This document shows positions 25,134 to 33,346 of a stretch of 64,000 bases of DNA, piece by piece. The number at the start of each line of letters is the position of its first letter. The stretch's first letter is position 1. The position numbers and the translations under genes were made by a program. The DNA is from Halomonas smyrnensis AAD6 (lineage in GTDB: Bacteria > Pseudomonadota > Gammaproteobacteria > Pseudomonadales > Halomonadaceae): assembly GCF_000265245.1 (NCBI RefSeq), contig NZ_AJKS02000006.1, positions 181,389 to 245,388 on the forward strand, written 5' to 3'. The notes beneath the pieces are model-generated. The model had not been told where the DNA came from, searched no databases, and worked only from the letters and a program-made list of their open reading frames with translations.

Positions 25134-26812
25134 CTCACGTGGCAGACCGCCACCGGGATGTCATGGGCGTGGAAGAAGGCCAGCCAGCGGCGCTGGTTGT
25201 CCTGCAGCCGGTCGCCGGGGCCCTTGACCTCGATCAGCCGATAGCCGGGGCCGCCTTCTCCTTGCTCATCCTCGGGGAAGAACTGGATCAGATCGGGCAG
25301 CCCGGCGCGATTGGCCCGCGGGTCGTCGAGCAGCCGCTCGAACAGGGCACGCAGATGCGCCGGCGGGATGGCGGCCAGGGCGCGCTGGAGGAGCGCCTCG
25401 TCGAGCGCCCCCCAGTGCACGAAGGGCGAGGCCAGGCCCTGCTTCTCGCCGAAGCGTGTGCGGACGGTCTCGCGATGGCGGCCGTCGTCGAGCTCGGCCA
25501 GGCAGGCGTCGAACAGGTCGCGGCGCCGGGCCACGAAGTCCTCGCGGTGGAGATCGGCGGGCCCGGTGTGGAAGGGGTGGAAGAAGGCGCCGGGCAGCGG
25601 CGCGAAGATCGCGTCCCAGCACAGCAGGCCGAACAGCCCGGTGATCAGGGCGTTCTCCACAAAGTGCACAGGCGCCTGGGGCGTGGCCAGGTGTTCGGCC
25701 ACCGCGCGCTCGACGCCGCCGGGAGACGCTGAAAGCACCAGGTCGAGCCGTTCGGGCACGGGCTCCGGCTCGTGGGGCGGCGATGGCAGACCCAGCTTGC
25801 GGCACAGCCGCGGCCGCAGCCGGGCCAGCGCCTGGCGCTCGGCCTCGTCCACCGGTTCGGCCGCCTCGATCAGCCGATGGGCCAGGGCGAACTCGCCACG
25901 CCGCTCGAGCAGGCGCAGCCGGCGCACGCGCGCCTCGCCGAGGCCGGCGGCGGCATAGGCGTCGAGCGCCGCCTCGGCCTCGCCCCTTCGCTCGGCCTCG
26001 CGGCCCAGCTTCAGCAGCAGCCGCGAGCGGCGGGCGGCCAGCCAGGCGTTGTCGGGCGCCGGCGGCACCTCGGCGGCCAGCGCCGCCGGGCACTCGCCGT
26101 CGTCGAGGCGCTCGCGCAGCCGGTGCAGAGCCAGGTAGGCGTCGACCTCGTCGCGACGCTGGAAGGCGCGGGACTCCGGACCGAAGGGCACGCTCTCGAA
26201 GCGCTGCAGGCCGAGCTCGGCGAGCACGAACTCCGCCCAGTCCTGGCGCAGGTTGCCGAAGAACATCAGCCTGAGCCGGTCGCAGCGCTCCATCAGGGTC
26301 AGGCGCACCACGCGATCCGGGGCCGATGGCCACCAGTCCTCCAGTCGCCGAGACTCGAGCCCGCGCTCGGCCAGGGCCGCGTGCAGCGCGCCCTTGGCCA
26401 CGCTTTTCGGCAGGCCGGCCGCGGCGATCTCGTCGGCGAAGGCCCGCCTGAGCTCGGCCAGGCGCAGCTGGCGAAACAGCTCGCCGAGGGAAAGCGGAGG
26501 CGCGGCCTCGACCCAGCCGGCCTCGATCAGCGGGCCGAGGGCGGCATCGGCGTCGCCGATCTCGTCGTAGGCCAGTCGCGAGACGCGAAAGTGCTCGCCC
26601 TTGCGCATCACCATGCGCACCAGCAGCGCCCGGGAGGCCCGGGGCAGGGTCGGGAAGTCGGCGAGGAAGGCGCGCTCGGGCTCGGAGAGCAGGTCCGCGT
26701 GGCGCGCGGCCACCCAGTCCAGCACGCACTGGAAGTTCGCCAGGTAGTAGAAGGGGTCGTCCAGGGAGGCCGTGAGCACGGCGGCGGACGTGGCGCTGTT
26801 CATGGGCGCCAT
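25118..26812 (-). CDS. FAN1-like VRR-NUC domain nuclease
   Basis: A 564-residue protein with the C-terminal VRR-NUC nuclease domain: GLPDLIQFFP, then LIEVKGPGDRLQDNQRRWLAFF (about 524-545), which supplies the Asp, Glu and Lys catalytic residues. The N-terminal part (about 15-130, FYYLANFQCVLDWVAAR and PRASRALLVRMVMRKG) corresponds to the SAP-like DNA-binding region of bacterial FAN1, and the middle to its TPR-like segment. Human and Pseudomonas FAN1 unhook interstrand crosslinks and cut 5' flaps. ATG 26812 is preferred because GAGG lies 8 bases upstream; 26803 is an alternative. It overlaps the helicase gene downstream and follows the retropepsin gene by 39 bp. Confidence 0.88.
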   Translation of the reverse strand: MAPMNSATSAAVLTASLDDPFYYLANFQCVLDWVAARHADLLSEPERAFLADFPTLPRASRALLVRMVMRKGEHFRVSRLAYDEIGDADAALGPLIEAGWVEAAPPLSLGELFRQLRLAELRRAFADEIAAAGLPKSVAKGALHAALAERGLESRRLEDWWPSAPDRVVRLTLMERCDRLRLMFFGNLRQDWAEFVLAELGLQRFESVPFGPESRAFQRRDEVDAYLALHRLRERLDDGECPAALAAEVPPAPDNAWLAARRSRLLLKLGREAERRGEAEAALDAYAAAGLGEARVRRLRLLERRGEFALAHRLIEAAEPVDEAERQALARLRPRLCRKLGLPSPPHEPEPVPERLDLVLSASPGGVERAVAEHLATPQAPVHFVENALITGLFGLLCWDAIFAPLPGAFFHPFHTGPADLHREDFVARRRDLFDACLAELDDGRHRETVRTRFGEKQGLASPFVHWGALDEALLQRALAAIPPAHLRALFERLLDDPRANRAGLPDLIQFFPEDEQGEGGPGYRLIEVKGPGDRLQDNQRRWLAFFHAHDIPVAVCHVRWEGA

Positions 26813-26851
26813 GGTATCAGCCTCGCGCCGGCGGGTGAGCCCCGTCGGCAC

Positions 26852-27379
26852 TCAGCCCTTGCCCTTCTCGGGCAGCCGAAGGGTCAGGGTGTCGCCGCGC
26901 ATCTGCAGATCGAAGCGGCCGAGGAAGCTCATGCCCAAGAGCACCGTGTCGCCCTCGAGGCCCGGCACGACGGAGCCCTGGACGTCGCGGGCGACCAGCC
27001 CGCCCAGACGCACCTCGTCGAGGGCCGTCAGATGGCCGCGCACCCGGCCGTTGGCGGTGGAGAAGCTGGCCGAGCCGTGCCGCGGCAGGTCGAGGCGCTC
27101 GGCCAGGTCGGCGGGCACGGCCACCTGGGTGGCGCCGGTGTCGAGCAGCATGGTCACCGGCTCGCCGTTGAGGCGCCCGGTGGCGACGAAGTGGCCGTTG
27201 GCGTTGCGCGCGAGCGTCAGCGGGCCGCCATCCAGCGACTCGGCGAGGTTGGCGTTGGGGTTCTCCCGCGCCTCGAACCAGCCCTGGAACCACCAGGTGC
27301 CGAGCCCGATCAGCAGCGCCCAGAAGGCCAGCATCATGCCCAGCCCCGCACGCCTCACGCCACCGCCCTGCTCGCTCAT
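26852..27379 (-). CDS. Membrane-anchored retropepsin-like aspartic protease (TIGR02281 type)
   Basis: A 175-residue protein with one N-terminal transmembrane helix (about 11-31) and a single retroviral-type aspartyl protease domain. The active site is LLDTGATQVAVP (about 77-88), with the matching flap and hydrophobic-hydrophobic-Gly motif in VLLGMSFLGRFDL. Single-domain members must form dimers to be active. Related clan-AA proteases are widespread in proteobacteria; their substrates are mostly unknown. It is the first gene of a run with the FAN1-like and helicase genes, which may reflect shared transcription only. Confidence 0.88.
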   Translation of the reverse strand: MSEQGGGVRRAGLGMMLAFWALLIGLGTWWFQGWFEARENPNANLAESLDGGPLTLARNANGHFVATGRLNGEPVTMLLDTGATQVAVPADLAERLDLPRHGSASFSTANGRVRGHLTALDEVRLGGLVARDVQGSVVPGLEGDTVLLGMSFLGRFDLQMRGDTLTLRLPEKGKG

Positions 27380-27476
27380 TCACCGCCCTCCCGTCGTCCG
27401 GCGCCCATCATGACACTGGACGCCTGCCGGCGCCCATGCTGGGATGAGACCTTTCGTTCACCCTCAAGGAGCGATC

Positions 27477-28115
27477 ATGAGCGACGCCTCTGCCGATGCC
27501 CAGCCCACCGACGCCATGCCCGCCGAAGCCCTCGAGGCCGGCACGATCTACCGGCTGTTCTCCGGCGCCATCGCCCCGCGCCCCATCGCCTGGGTCGCCA
27601 CCGTCGACGCCGAGGGGCGCGCCAACCTGGCGCCCTTCTCGTTCTTCAACGTGGCCAGCGTCAACCCGCCGGTGCTGGCCTTCTCGCCGCTGCTCAACGG
27701 CGAGGGCAAGGCCAAGGACACCCTTCAGAACCTCGACGAGGTCGGCGAATGCGTGATCCACGTCGGCAGCGAGGCGCTGGCCGAGGCGCTCAATGCCACC
27801 AGCGCCAGCCTGCCCCGCGGCGAGGACGAGTTCGACCACGCCGGGCTGGCCAAGGCGCCGATGGGCGAGCTCAGGGTGCCGCGCATCGCCGCGTCGCCGA
27901 TCGCCTTCGGCTGCCGGCTGCGCGAGGTGATCCGCTTCGGCGACAGCCCGCTGGCCGGCAACCTGGTGCTCGCCGAGGTGGTCACGGTGCACGCCGCACC
28001 CGAGGTCTGGGACGGCCGTCACGTGGATATCGAGACGCTGCGCCCGGTCGGCCGCATGGCCGGCTCGGACTATAGCCGCACCACCGATCGTTTCTCCCTC
28101 GAACGCCCCGCCTGA
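27477..28115 (+). CDS. Flavin reductase family protein (FMN-binding split barrel)
   Basis: A 212-residue protein matching the flavin-reductase-like family: YRLFSGAIAPRPIAWVATVD, NLAPFSFFNVASVNPPVLAF, KDTLQNL and the LVLAEVVTVHA strand are its FMN-binding signatures. Members either supply reduced flavin to monooxygenases or reduce their own substrates; no partner oxygenase is next to it. The ATG at 27477 has an AAGGAG site 6 bases upstream. It is divergent from the retropepsin gene, and a full-length structured repeat follows 42 bp after its stop. Confidence 0.88.
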   Translation: MSDASADAQPTDAMPAEALEAGTIYRLFSGAIAPRPIAWVATVDAEGRANLAPFSFFNVASVNPPVLAFSPLLNGEGKAKDTLQNLDEVGECVIHVGSEALAEALNATSASLPRGEDEFDHAGLAKAPMGELRVPRIAASPIAFGCRLREVIRFGDSPLAGNLVLAEVVTVHAAPEVWDGRHVDIETLRPVGRMAGSDYSRTTDRFSLERPA

Positions 28116-28157
28116 AATAGCGTTTTATACCCGCTAGATGGCCCCAGTGAGCCATGT

Positions 28158-28332
28158 CGGGGACAAGCTTAAGCGAGGGGTTTTTGGCCATGGGTGAGGC
28201 AACCCTCGCCGAACGGGCTGGCCATGGATGGCCAGCACCGGTCCTGCAAGCGGAGCAGGACGCGAGAGCGCTGCAGGGCCAAAGTAGCGCCCAGGGATGG
28301 GTTCATAGCGCCCTCGCGCGAGCTTGTCTCCG
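28158..28332 (+). repeat. Structured intergenic repeat, full-length copy 2
   Basis: A 175-bp element nearly identical in its core to the one at 20646-20822 (opposite strand). Its end arms CGGGGACAAGCT and AGCTTGTCTCCG differ from those of copy 1 but again pair with each other, with one G-U pair. Inside: GCGAGGG (28173-28179) with CCCTCGC (28311-28317), TTTGGCC (28183-28189) with GGCCAAA (28277-28283), GTCCTGC/GCAGGAC (28241-28261), and hairpin cores CCATGGATGG (28222-28231) and CCAGGGATGG (28291-28300). It ends 6 bp from the stop of the convergent MFS gene. Confidence 0.9.
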
Positions 28333-28338
28333 GCCTCA

Positions 28339-29712
28339 TTAGCCCCCTGAAGACACAGTCGAACCATTTATCCTCTCCCACTCTCTCGCCGCCCGCATGC
28401 CTCTCTGCTGATCGACGAACAGGCAGATCAGGATGGCGACGATGAACAGCCCCGCACACAGCAGGATCGAGGCCTGTAAGCCGACCACCGACTGCAGCAG
28501 CCCAAGGGCGACGATGCCCACCACCCCGGCGAGCTTGTTGGCCAGGCCCCAGAAGCCGAAGAACTCGGCGGCCTTGCGGCTCGGCGAAAACAGCCCCACC
28601 AGGGCACGGCTGGCGGACTGGCTCGAGCCCAGGCTGAGCCCCGCCAGGCAGCCGACCAGCAGGAACAGGTGCTGGGCCTGCCAGTCGAGGCCCAGCGCGG
28701 CGTTCAGCCAGGCGGTGAGCGCGGGCGTGGCCCAGATCGCCAGGATCGCCGCCACCCACAGCACCAGGGTGATCAGGTAGGTCCCCCGGGTGCCGATGCG
28801 GTCCTGGATCGCGCCGAAGCCGATCGCCCCGGCGGCGGCGGTGATCTGCACGATGATGAACATGACATTGCGCACCGACTCGTCCCAGCCGATCACCTGG
28901 GCGCCGTAGATGAAGGCGAAGGCGATGATGATGTAGACCCCGGCCATGGAGAACAGCAGCGACACCAGGAAGATGGCCAGGTCGCGGAAGCGTCGCAGCT
29001 CGTGGAGGGTGGTCGAGATCCGCCGCCAGGCGATCGTGCGATAGGACAGGCCGCTGTTCTGCGGCGTGCCGCGCTCTTTCACCCACAGGAAGGTGGGAAT
29101 GGCGGTGACCAGGAAGAAGCCGGCGGCGAAGGGCCCGACCCAGCGGATGCGCTCGAAGTTCTCGGCGCTGGCCTCGCCCAGCACCACCAGGGTGAAGCCG
29201 GCCGCGAACAGCCCGCCGACGTAGCCCAGCGCCCAGCCGAAGCCGGAGATGCGGCCGAGCGACTCCGGCGGCCCGAGCCCCGGCAGGAAGGCGGCGATGA
29301 AGGACTCGCCCATGGAGTAGGCGTAGTTCGAGACCACGATCAGGATCAGCCCCAGCCACACGTGGCCCGGGGCGACGAAGTAGAGCAGCGCCGTGGCGAC
29401 GATGGTGACCACGTAGCTGGCGAACAGGAAGCGCTTCTTCTCCGCCCGGTAGTCCATCACCGCCCCGCACAGCGGCCCGGTGATCACCACCAGCAGGTAG
29501 CTGATCGCCAGCGCCAGGCTCCACAGGAAGTTGGCAAGCCGGTAGCCGTCGCCGCGGTCGCCGACGATCACCGTGGTGAACAGCTCGCCGAACACCACGG
29601 TGATGATCAGCAGGGTGTAGGCCTGGTTGGCGAAGTCGAACATCGCCCAGCCCAGGATCTCCTTGCGCGAGGCCCGGGGCGTCGAAGGCGCGTCGGCGGT
29701 GGTCACGCTCAT
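28339..29712 (-). CDS. UMF1/Atg22-type MFS transporter
   Basis: A 457-residue inner-membrane protein with 12 predicted helices of the major facilitator fold. The N-terminus GWAMFDFANQAYTLLIITVV and GPLCGAVMDYRAEKKRF, plus GSSQSASRALVGLFSP and KAAEFFGFWGLANKLAG in the second half, are hallmarks of the UMF1 (vacuole effluxer Atg22-like) family. Fungal relatives export amino acids from the vacuole; bacterial substrates are not known. It ends next to a structured repeat that probably serves as the terminator region for this gene and the convergent flavin reductase. Confidence 0.88.
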   Translation of the reverse strand: MSVTTADAPSTPRASRKEILGWAMFDFANQAYTLLIITVVFGELFTTVIVGDRGDGYRLANFLWSLALAISYLLVVITGPLCGAVMDYRAEKKRFLFASYVVTIVATALLYFVAPGHVWLGLILIVVSNYAYSMGESFIAAFLPGLGPPESLGRISGFGWALGYVGGLFAAGFTLVVLGEASAENFERIRWVGPFAAGFFLVTAIPTFLWVKERGTPQNSGLSYRTIAWRRISTTLHELRRFRDLAIFLVSLLFSMAGVYIIIAFAFIYGAQVIGWDESVRNVMFIIVQITAAAGAIGFGAIQDRIGTRGTYLITLVLWVAAILAIWATPALTAWLNAALGLDWQAQHLFLLVGCLAGLSLGSSQSASRALVGLFSPSRKAAEFFGFWGLANKLAGVVGIVALGLLQSVVGLQASILLCAGLFIVAILICLFVDQQRGMRAAREWERINGSTVSSGG

Positions 29713-29793
29713 GGCGGGGCATCCCTGTCGCGAAAGAGGCCAAGATAGCAGCCGCGCCTCTCGCCGACTATCGACGACGCCCCTTGATCCCCG

Positions 29794-31824
29794 CTACACC
29801 AGATCCCGCGGAATCGTCTCGTCCCAGGTGCGGGCGAAGATGCGCGTCTCGCCCTCCCAGGCGTCCAGGGTGGCGCGCAGGCGGAAGCTGTCCGGGTCGC
29901 TGGTCATCAGCGTTCGGGTCAGGGTGCGCACCTCCCAGTCGCCGCGCCGGAAGGTGCGTTCCCATTCGGTCCAGCCGCTGACGCTGTCGTAGCTGCCGTA
30001 GGAGTAGCGGTAGCGCTCGGTGACCCGCCCGGCGATCTCCAGGTCGATGGCGTCGAGCCGGTAGCGGCCCTCGTCGTTGATCACCTCGAGGGTGGTCTGG
30101 TCGTTGGCCAGGTCGCGGATCACCCGCCAGCTCTCCTGGGTGGGCTGGATCAGGGTCTTGGCGATCGGCGGCGCGCCCTCGGGCTCGAGGAAGGCCGGCA
30201 GCGCCGCCTCCTCCTCGGGCTGCGGCGCGCGCACCGGCAGCATCAAACGGCTGCGCCCGGGGCAGAGGGTCAGGGTGACCGGCCGCGGCGCCGGCCAGGC
30301 CAGCGGCCAGTAGCTGGTGGACAGCGACAGGCGGATCGCGTGCCCGGCCGGAAACTGCTGGGCGATGTGCTTGAGCGCCACCGTCACCCGATAGCGCCGG
30401 CCGGGCTCCAGCGGCTCGGGATGCTCGTCGCTGTCGCGATGGGTCAGGTTCAGGAGGCCGAAGGACACCCGGGTGGCCTTGTCGTCCTCGGCGACGTCGA
30501 TCAGCCGCAGCGCCACCATGGCCACCGGCCGGTCGGCCTCGAGCTCCAGCTCGACCGTGGGCTGGCCGCAGATCTCGATCGCCTCCTCCAGCCGCGGCGT
30601 CTGGAACACCAGGCAGCCGCCGTCCTCGTCGCGCTGGTCGTGGGGCAGGTCCGGCGGCGCGTTGTAGGAGCACCACTTGCCGGCGTAGAGCCCCACCGAG
30701 AGCGGCGAGCGCAGCGTCATCACCTCGTCGCCCCCCGGCGCGTCCGGCGCCTCGGGCAGCAGGTCGTGGCCCACGCTCAGGCTGAACGACGCCGGCACGA
30801 TGCGCGGCGACGGCCAGCTCGGCTCGGCCACCCAGCGCCCCGGTCGCTCGGCGTAGCGCGCCGAGGGCGGCACCGACTCCTGCATCCACACCCGCAGCAT
30901 CGGCTCGTCCATGATCCCGGTGTCACGGCCCTTGAGCCACTGGTCCCACCAGCGCAGCGATTCCTGCAGGAAACCGATGGCCGGCCCCGGCACGCCCAGG
31001 TGCGGATACTTGTGCGACCAGGGGCCGACCAGCCCCTTGCGCGGCACCTCGAGCCCCGCCAGCAGGCGGAAGACGGCGTTGCAGTAGCCGTCGGCCCAGC
31101 CGCTGATGGCGTACACCGGGCAACGGATGGCGGCGAAGTCCTCGCACACCGAGCCGTGTTTCCAGTAGTCGTCGCGGCGCTGGTGCTCGAGCCACTGGGC
31201 CAGCCACAGGCCGCTGCCGTCGAGGCGCTCGAGCCACATGTCGCGCCAGCGGTCGCCGACCAGCGCCGGGTCCGGCGGGCAGGCGTTGCCGTCGAACATG
31301 GTCGAGGCCCAGGACAGGTTGTCGCCCAGCAGGCAGCCGCCCATGTGGTGGATGTCGTCGGCGTAGCGGTCGTCGGTGGAGCACAGGGTGATCACCGCCT
31401 TGAGCGCCGGCGGCCGCAGGGCGGCGATCTGCAGGCCGTTGAAGCCGCCCCAGGAGATGCCGATCATGCCGACCTCGCCGCTGCACCAGGGCTGGGCGAT
31501 CAGCCACTCGATGATCGCCACGCCATCGGCCAGCTCCTCGGGCAGGTACTCGTCGGTGAGCACGCCATCGGACTCGCCGGTGCCGCGGATGTCGACCCGC
31601 ACCCCCGCATAGCCGTGGCCGGCCCAGTAGGAATGGCTCTGAACGTCGCGGGCGGCGGTGAGGTCGCGCTTGCGATAGGGCAGGTACTCGAGGATCGCCG
31701 GCACCGGGTGCTCCTCGGCGTCCACCGGCCGCCAGATGCGGGCCGCCAGGCGCGTGCCGTCGGCCATGGGGATCCAGGTTTCCTGCTCCTGAACCCTGCG
31801 GGGAAAGTCCTCGACGATGCGCAT
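29794..31824 (-). CDS. CocE/NonD-family serine hydrolase
   Basis: A 676-residue alpha/beta hydrolase. The N-terminal catalytic domain (about 15-300) has the oxyanion region IPMADGTRLAARIWRP and EYLPYRKRD, the nucleophile elbow GISWGGFNG (Ser about 124) and a catalytic-His candidate in GPWSHKYPH (about 268). A C-terminal jelly-roll domain of X-Pro dipeptidyl-peptidase type (about 370-560: LYAGKWCSYNAPPDLPHDQR, RLIDVAEDDKATRVSFG) completes the fold. Family members hydrolyse acyl esters or N-terminal peptides. Start 31824 has a GAAGGAGGG site. It follows the ATP-grasp gene by 17 bp, which argues for a joint function. Confidence 0.88.
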   Translation of the reverse strand: MRIVEDFPRRVQEQETWIPMADGTRLAARIWRPVDAEEHPVPAILEYLPYRKRDLTAARDVQSHSYWAGHGYAGVRVDIRGTGESDGVLTDEYLPEELADGVAIIEWLIAQPWCSGEVGMIGISWGGFNGLQIAALRPPALKAVITLCSTDDRYADDIHHMGGCLLGDNLSWASTMFDGNACPPDPALVGDRWRDMWLERLDGSGLWLAQWLEHQRRDDYWKHGSVCEDFAAIRCPVYAISGWADGYCNAVFRLLAGLEVPRKGLVGPWSHKYPHLGVPGPAIGFLQESLRWWDQWLKGRDTGIMDEPMLRVWMQESVPPSARYAERPGRWVAEPSWPSPRIVPASFSLSVGHDLLPEAPDAPGGDEVMTLRSPLSVGLYAGKWCSYNAPPDLPHDQRDEDGGCLVFQTPRLEEAIEICGQPTVELELEADRPVAMVALRLIDVAEDDKATRVSFGLLNLTHRDSDEHPEPLEPGRRYRVTVALKHIAQQFPAGHAIRLSLSTSYWPLAWPAPRPVTLTLCPGRSRLMLPVRAPQPEEEAALPAFLEPEGAPPIAKTLIQPTQESWRVIRDLANDQTTLEVINDEGRYRLDAIDLEIAGRVTERYRYSYGSYDSVSGWTEWERTFRRGDWEVRTLTRTLMTSDPDSFRLRATLDAWEGETRIFARTWDETIPRDLV

Positions 31825-31841
31825 CCTGCCGCCCTCCTTCT

Positions 31842-33149
31842 TCAGCCCACGATGTCTTCGAACTCGAAATTCAGCCGCGCCGCCAGGCGCTCGTAGTGCT
31901 CCAGCAGCCGCTCGGCGCGGTCGGCGCCCATCCAGACATGCGCCAGCGCGAAGCTGTAGCTGTCCTGCTCCGGCAGGGTCGACAGCCGCTGGCCGGGCGC
32001 CACCTGCAGGTGGATCACCGTGCCCGGGAAATCCGCTTCCAGGGCGGCGATCTCCTCGTCGCCCGGCACCCTGACGGCCACGGCATCGACGAAGAACACC
32101 CGATAGAAGAACTTGGCCGCCACCGCGAACTCGCCCCGGCGATGCGGCATGCCGGGCCGCCGGCCCAGCGCCAGGTCGACGGCGACCTGCTGGTGGCTGG
32201 CGCCGTCGACCTTCTCGAACAGGTCGCAGTGCGACTGCGACAGCCGGGTGTTGATCTCGAGCAGCCAGATGCGGTCCTGCGCCTCGTCCCAGAAGAACTC
32301 GATGTTGAACGCCGAGTTGTCGAAGCCGATGTGGCGCATCACCCGCTCGGTCAGCTCGCGCATGATGGCCTGGACGGGCTCGGGCAGCCCGGACGGATAG
32401 CGGTAGTGGAAGAAGCTCAGCACCTGGGGATAGCGCAGCGAGTCGACGATGCCGTAGCTGACCACCTCGCCCTCGAAGACGTAGCCCTCCACGGTGCACT
32501 GCCAGCCGCCGATGATCGCCTCGGCCATGCAGAAGTGGCCCTCCACGGCGGCGATCTCGCCCGGCAGCCGGGCCTGCTCGAGCACGGTGTTGAAGGGATC
32601 GGCGATCAGGCCGATCTCGGCGCGGAGGCGCTCGATGGCGTGGTAGAAGTCTTCCGGGGTGTCGATGCGAAAGCCCAGCCGCGAGCCGGAGGACTTGATC
32701 GGCTTGACGAAGAACGGGAAGTGGAGCCCCTGCTCGCCGATGTGCGTCAGGGCCTCGTCGTCGAAGGGGTCGAAGGCGGTGAAGGCCGGGATGTGCGCCG
32801 CGATGACCTCCTGCTGCACCCGCCGGCTCCAGTACTTGTGCTCGCACTTGAGCAGGCTCGACAGCGTCGGCGAGCGGGTGCCGAAGCGCTCGCAGAGGAT
32901 CGGCAGCATGGTCGAGACGGGGAAGTCCATGTAGCCGACGATGGCGTCCACCGTGCCGTCGAAGGCCTCCAGCTGCGCGGTGGACGCCTCGAGCATGGCG
33001 GCGATGTCGAAGACCTCGGTGTCGTAGACCGCCTCGGGGGGGATGACGCCGTGGAAGCGGCAGTCCTCTGCCCCCTTCAGGCCCTCGAGCCGCTGACGAT
33101 TGAAGTCGTCCAGCCCCACCACGAAGACGTTGCGTGCTGCGGTGTTCAT
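31842..33149 (-). CDS. ATP-grasp domain carboxylate-amine ligase-like protein
   Basis: A 435-residue protein with an ATP-grasp fold: a Rossmann-like N-terminal domain (VFVVGLDDFN), the ATP-binding lysine region HFPFFVKPIKSSGSRLGFRI (about 170-190), EAIIGGWQCTVEGYV, and the metal-binding core FNIEFFWDEAQDRIWLLEIN (about 286-305, with the conserved Glu and Asn). Such enzymes join a carboxylate to an amine through an acyl phosphate. The substrate cannot be read from the sequence. It stands 17 bp upstream of a CocE/NonD hydrolase on the same strand; together they may make and cleave, or make and process, an amide or peptide. Start 33149 has a GGGAGC ribosome site. Confidence 0.82.
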   Translation of the reverse strand: MNTAARNVFVVGLDDFNRQRLEGLKGAEDCRFHGVIPPEAVYDTEVFDIAAMLEASTAQLEAFDGTVDAIVGYMDFPVSTMLPILCERFGTRSPTLSSLLKCEHKYWSRRVQQEVIAAHIPAFTAFDPFDDEALTHIGEQGLHFPFFVKPIKSSGSRLGFRIDTPEDFYHAIERLRAEIGLIADPFNTVLEQARLPGEIAAVEGHFCMAEAIIGGWQCTVEGYVFEGEVVSYGIVDSLRYPQVLSFFHYRYPSGLPEPVQAIMRELTERVMRHIGFDNSAFNIEFFWDEAQDRIWLLEINTRLSQSHCDLFEKVDGASHQQVAVDLALGRRPGMPHRRGEFAVAAKFFYRVFFVDAVAVRVPGDEEIAALEADFPGTVIHLQVAPGQRLSTLPEQDSYSFALAHVWMGADRAERLLEHYERLAARLNFEFEDIVG

Positions 33150-33346
33150 GATCGCTCCCTGCCGCCCGTCGGCGGCGCCACGGGCCGACCCCGGGCGCCG
33201 TCACGGCGACGCGAACATTACTCCTGCAGCATAGTCCAGCCGGCGACGCCTCAGACGCCGCGCGCGCCTCGATGGCCTCGAGGGCGGCCCACTCTGGGAG
33301 ACAAGAACAGCAAGGAAAAACGGCGAAGGGGCCGGCAGCGCCGGGA

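Noticed and set aside
33332..33344. Small CCGGC/GCCGG hairpin after telA
   Set aside because: Only 5 bp of stem with a distant T-run on the minus strand; too weak to call a terminator.
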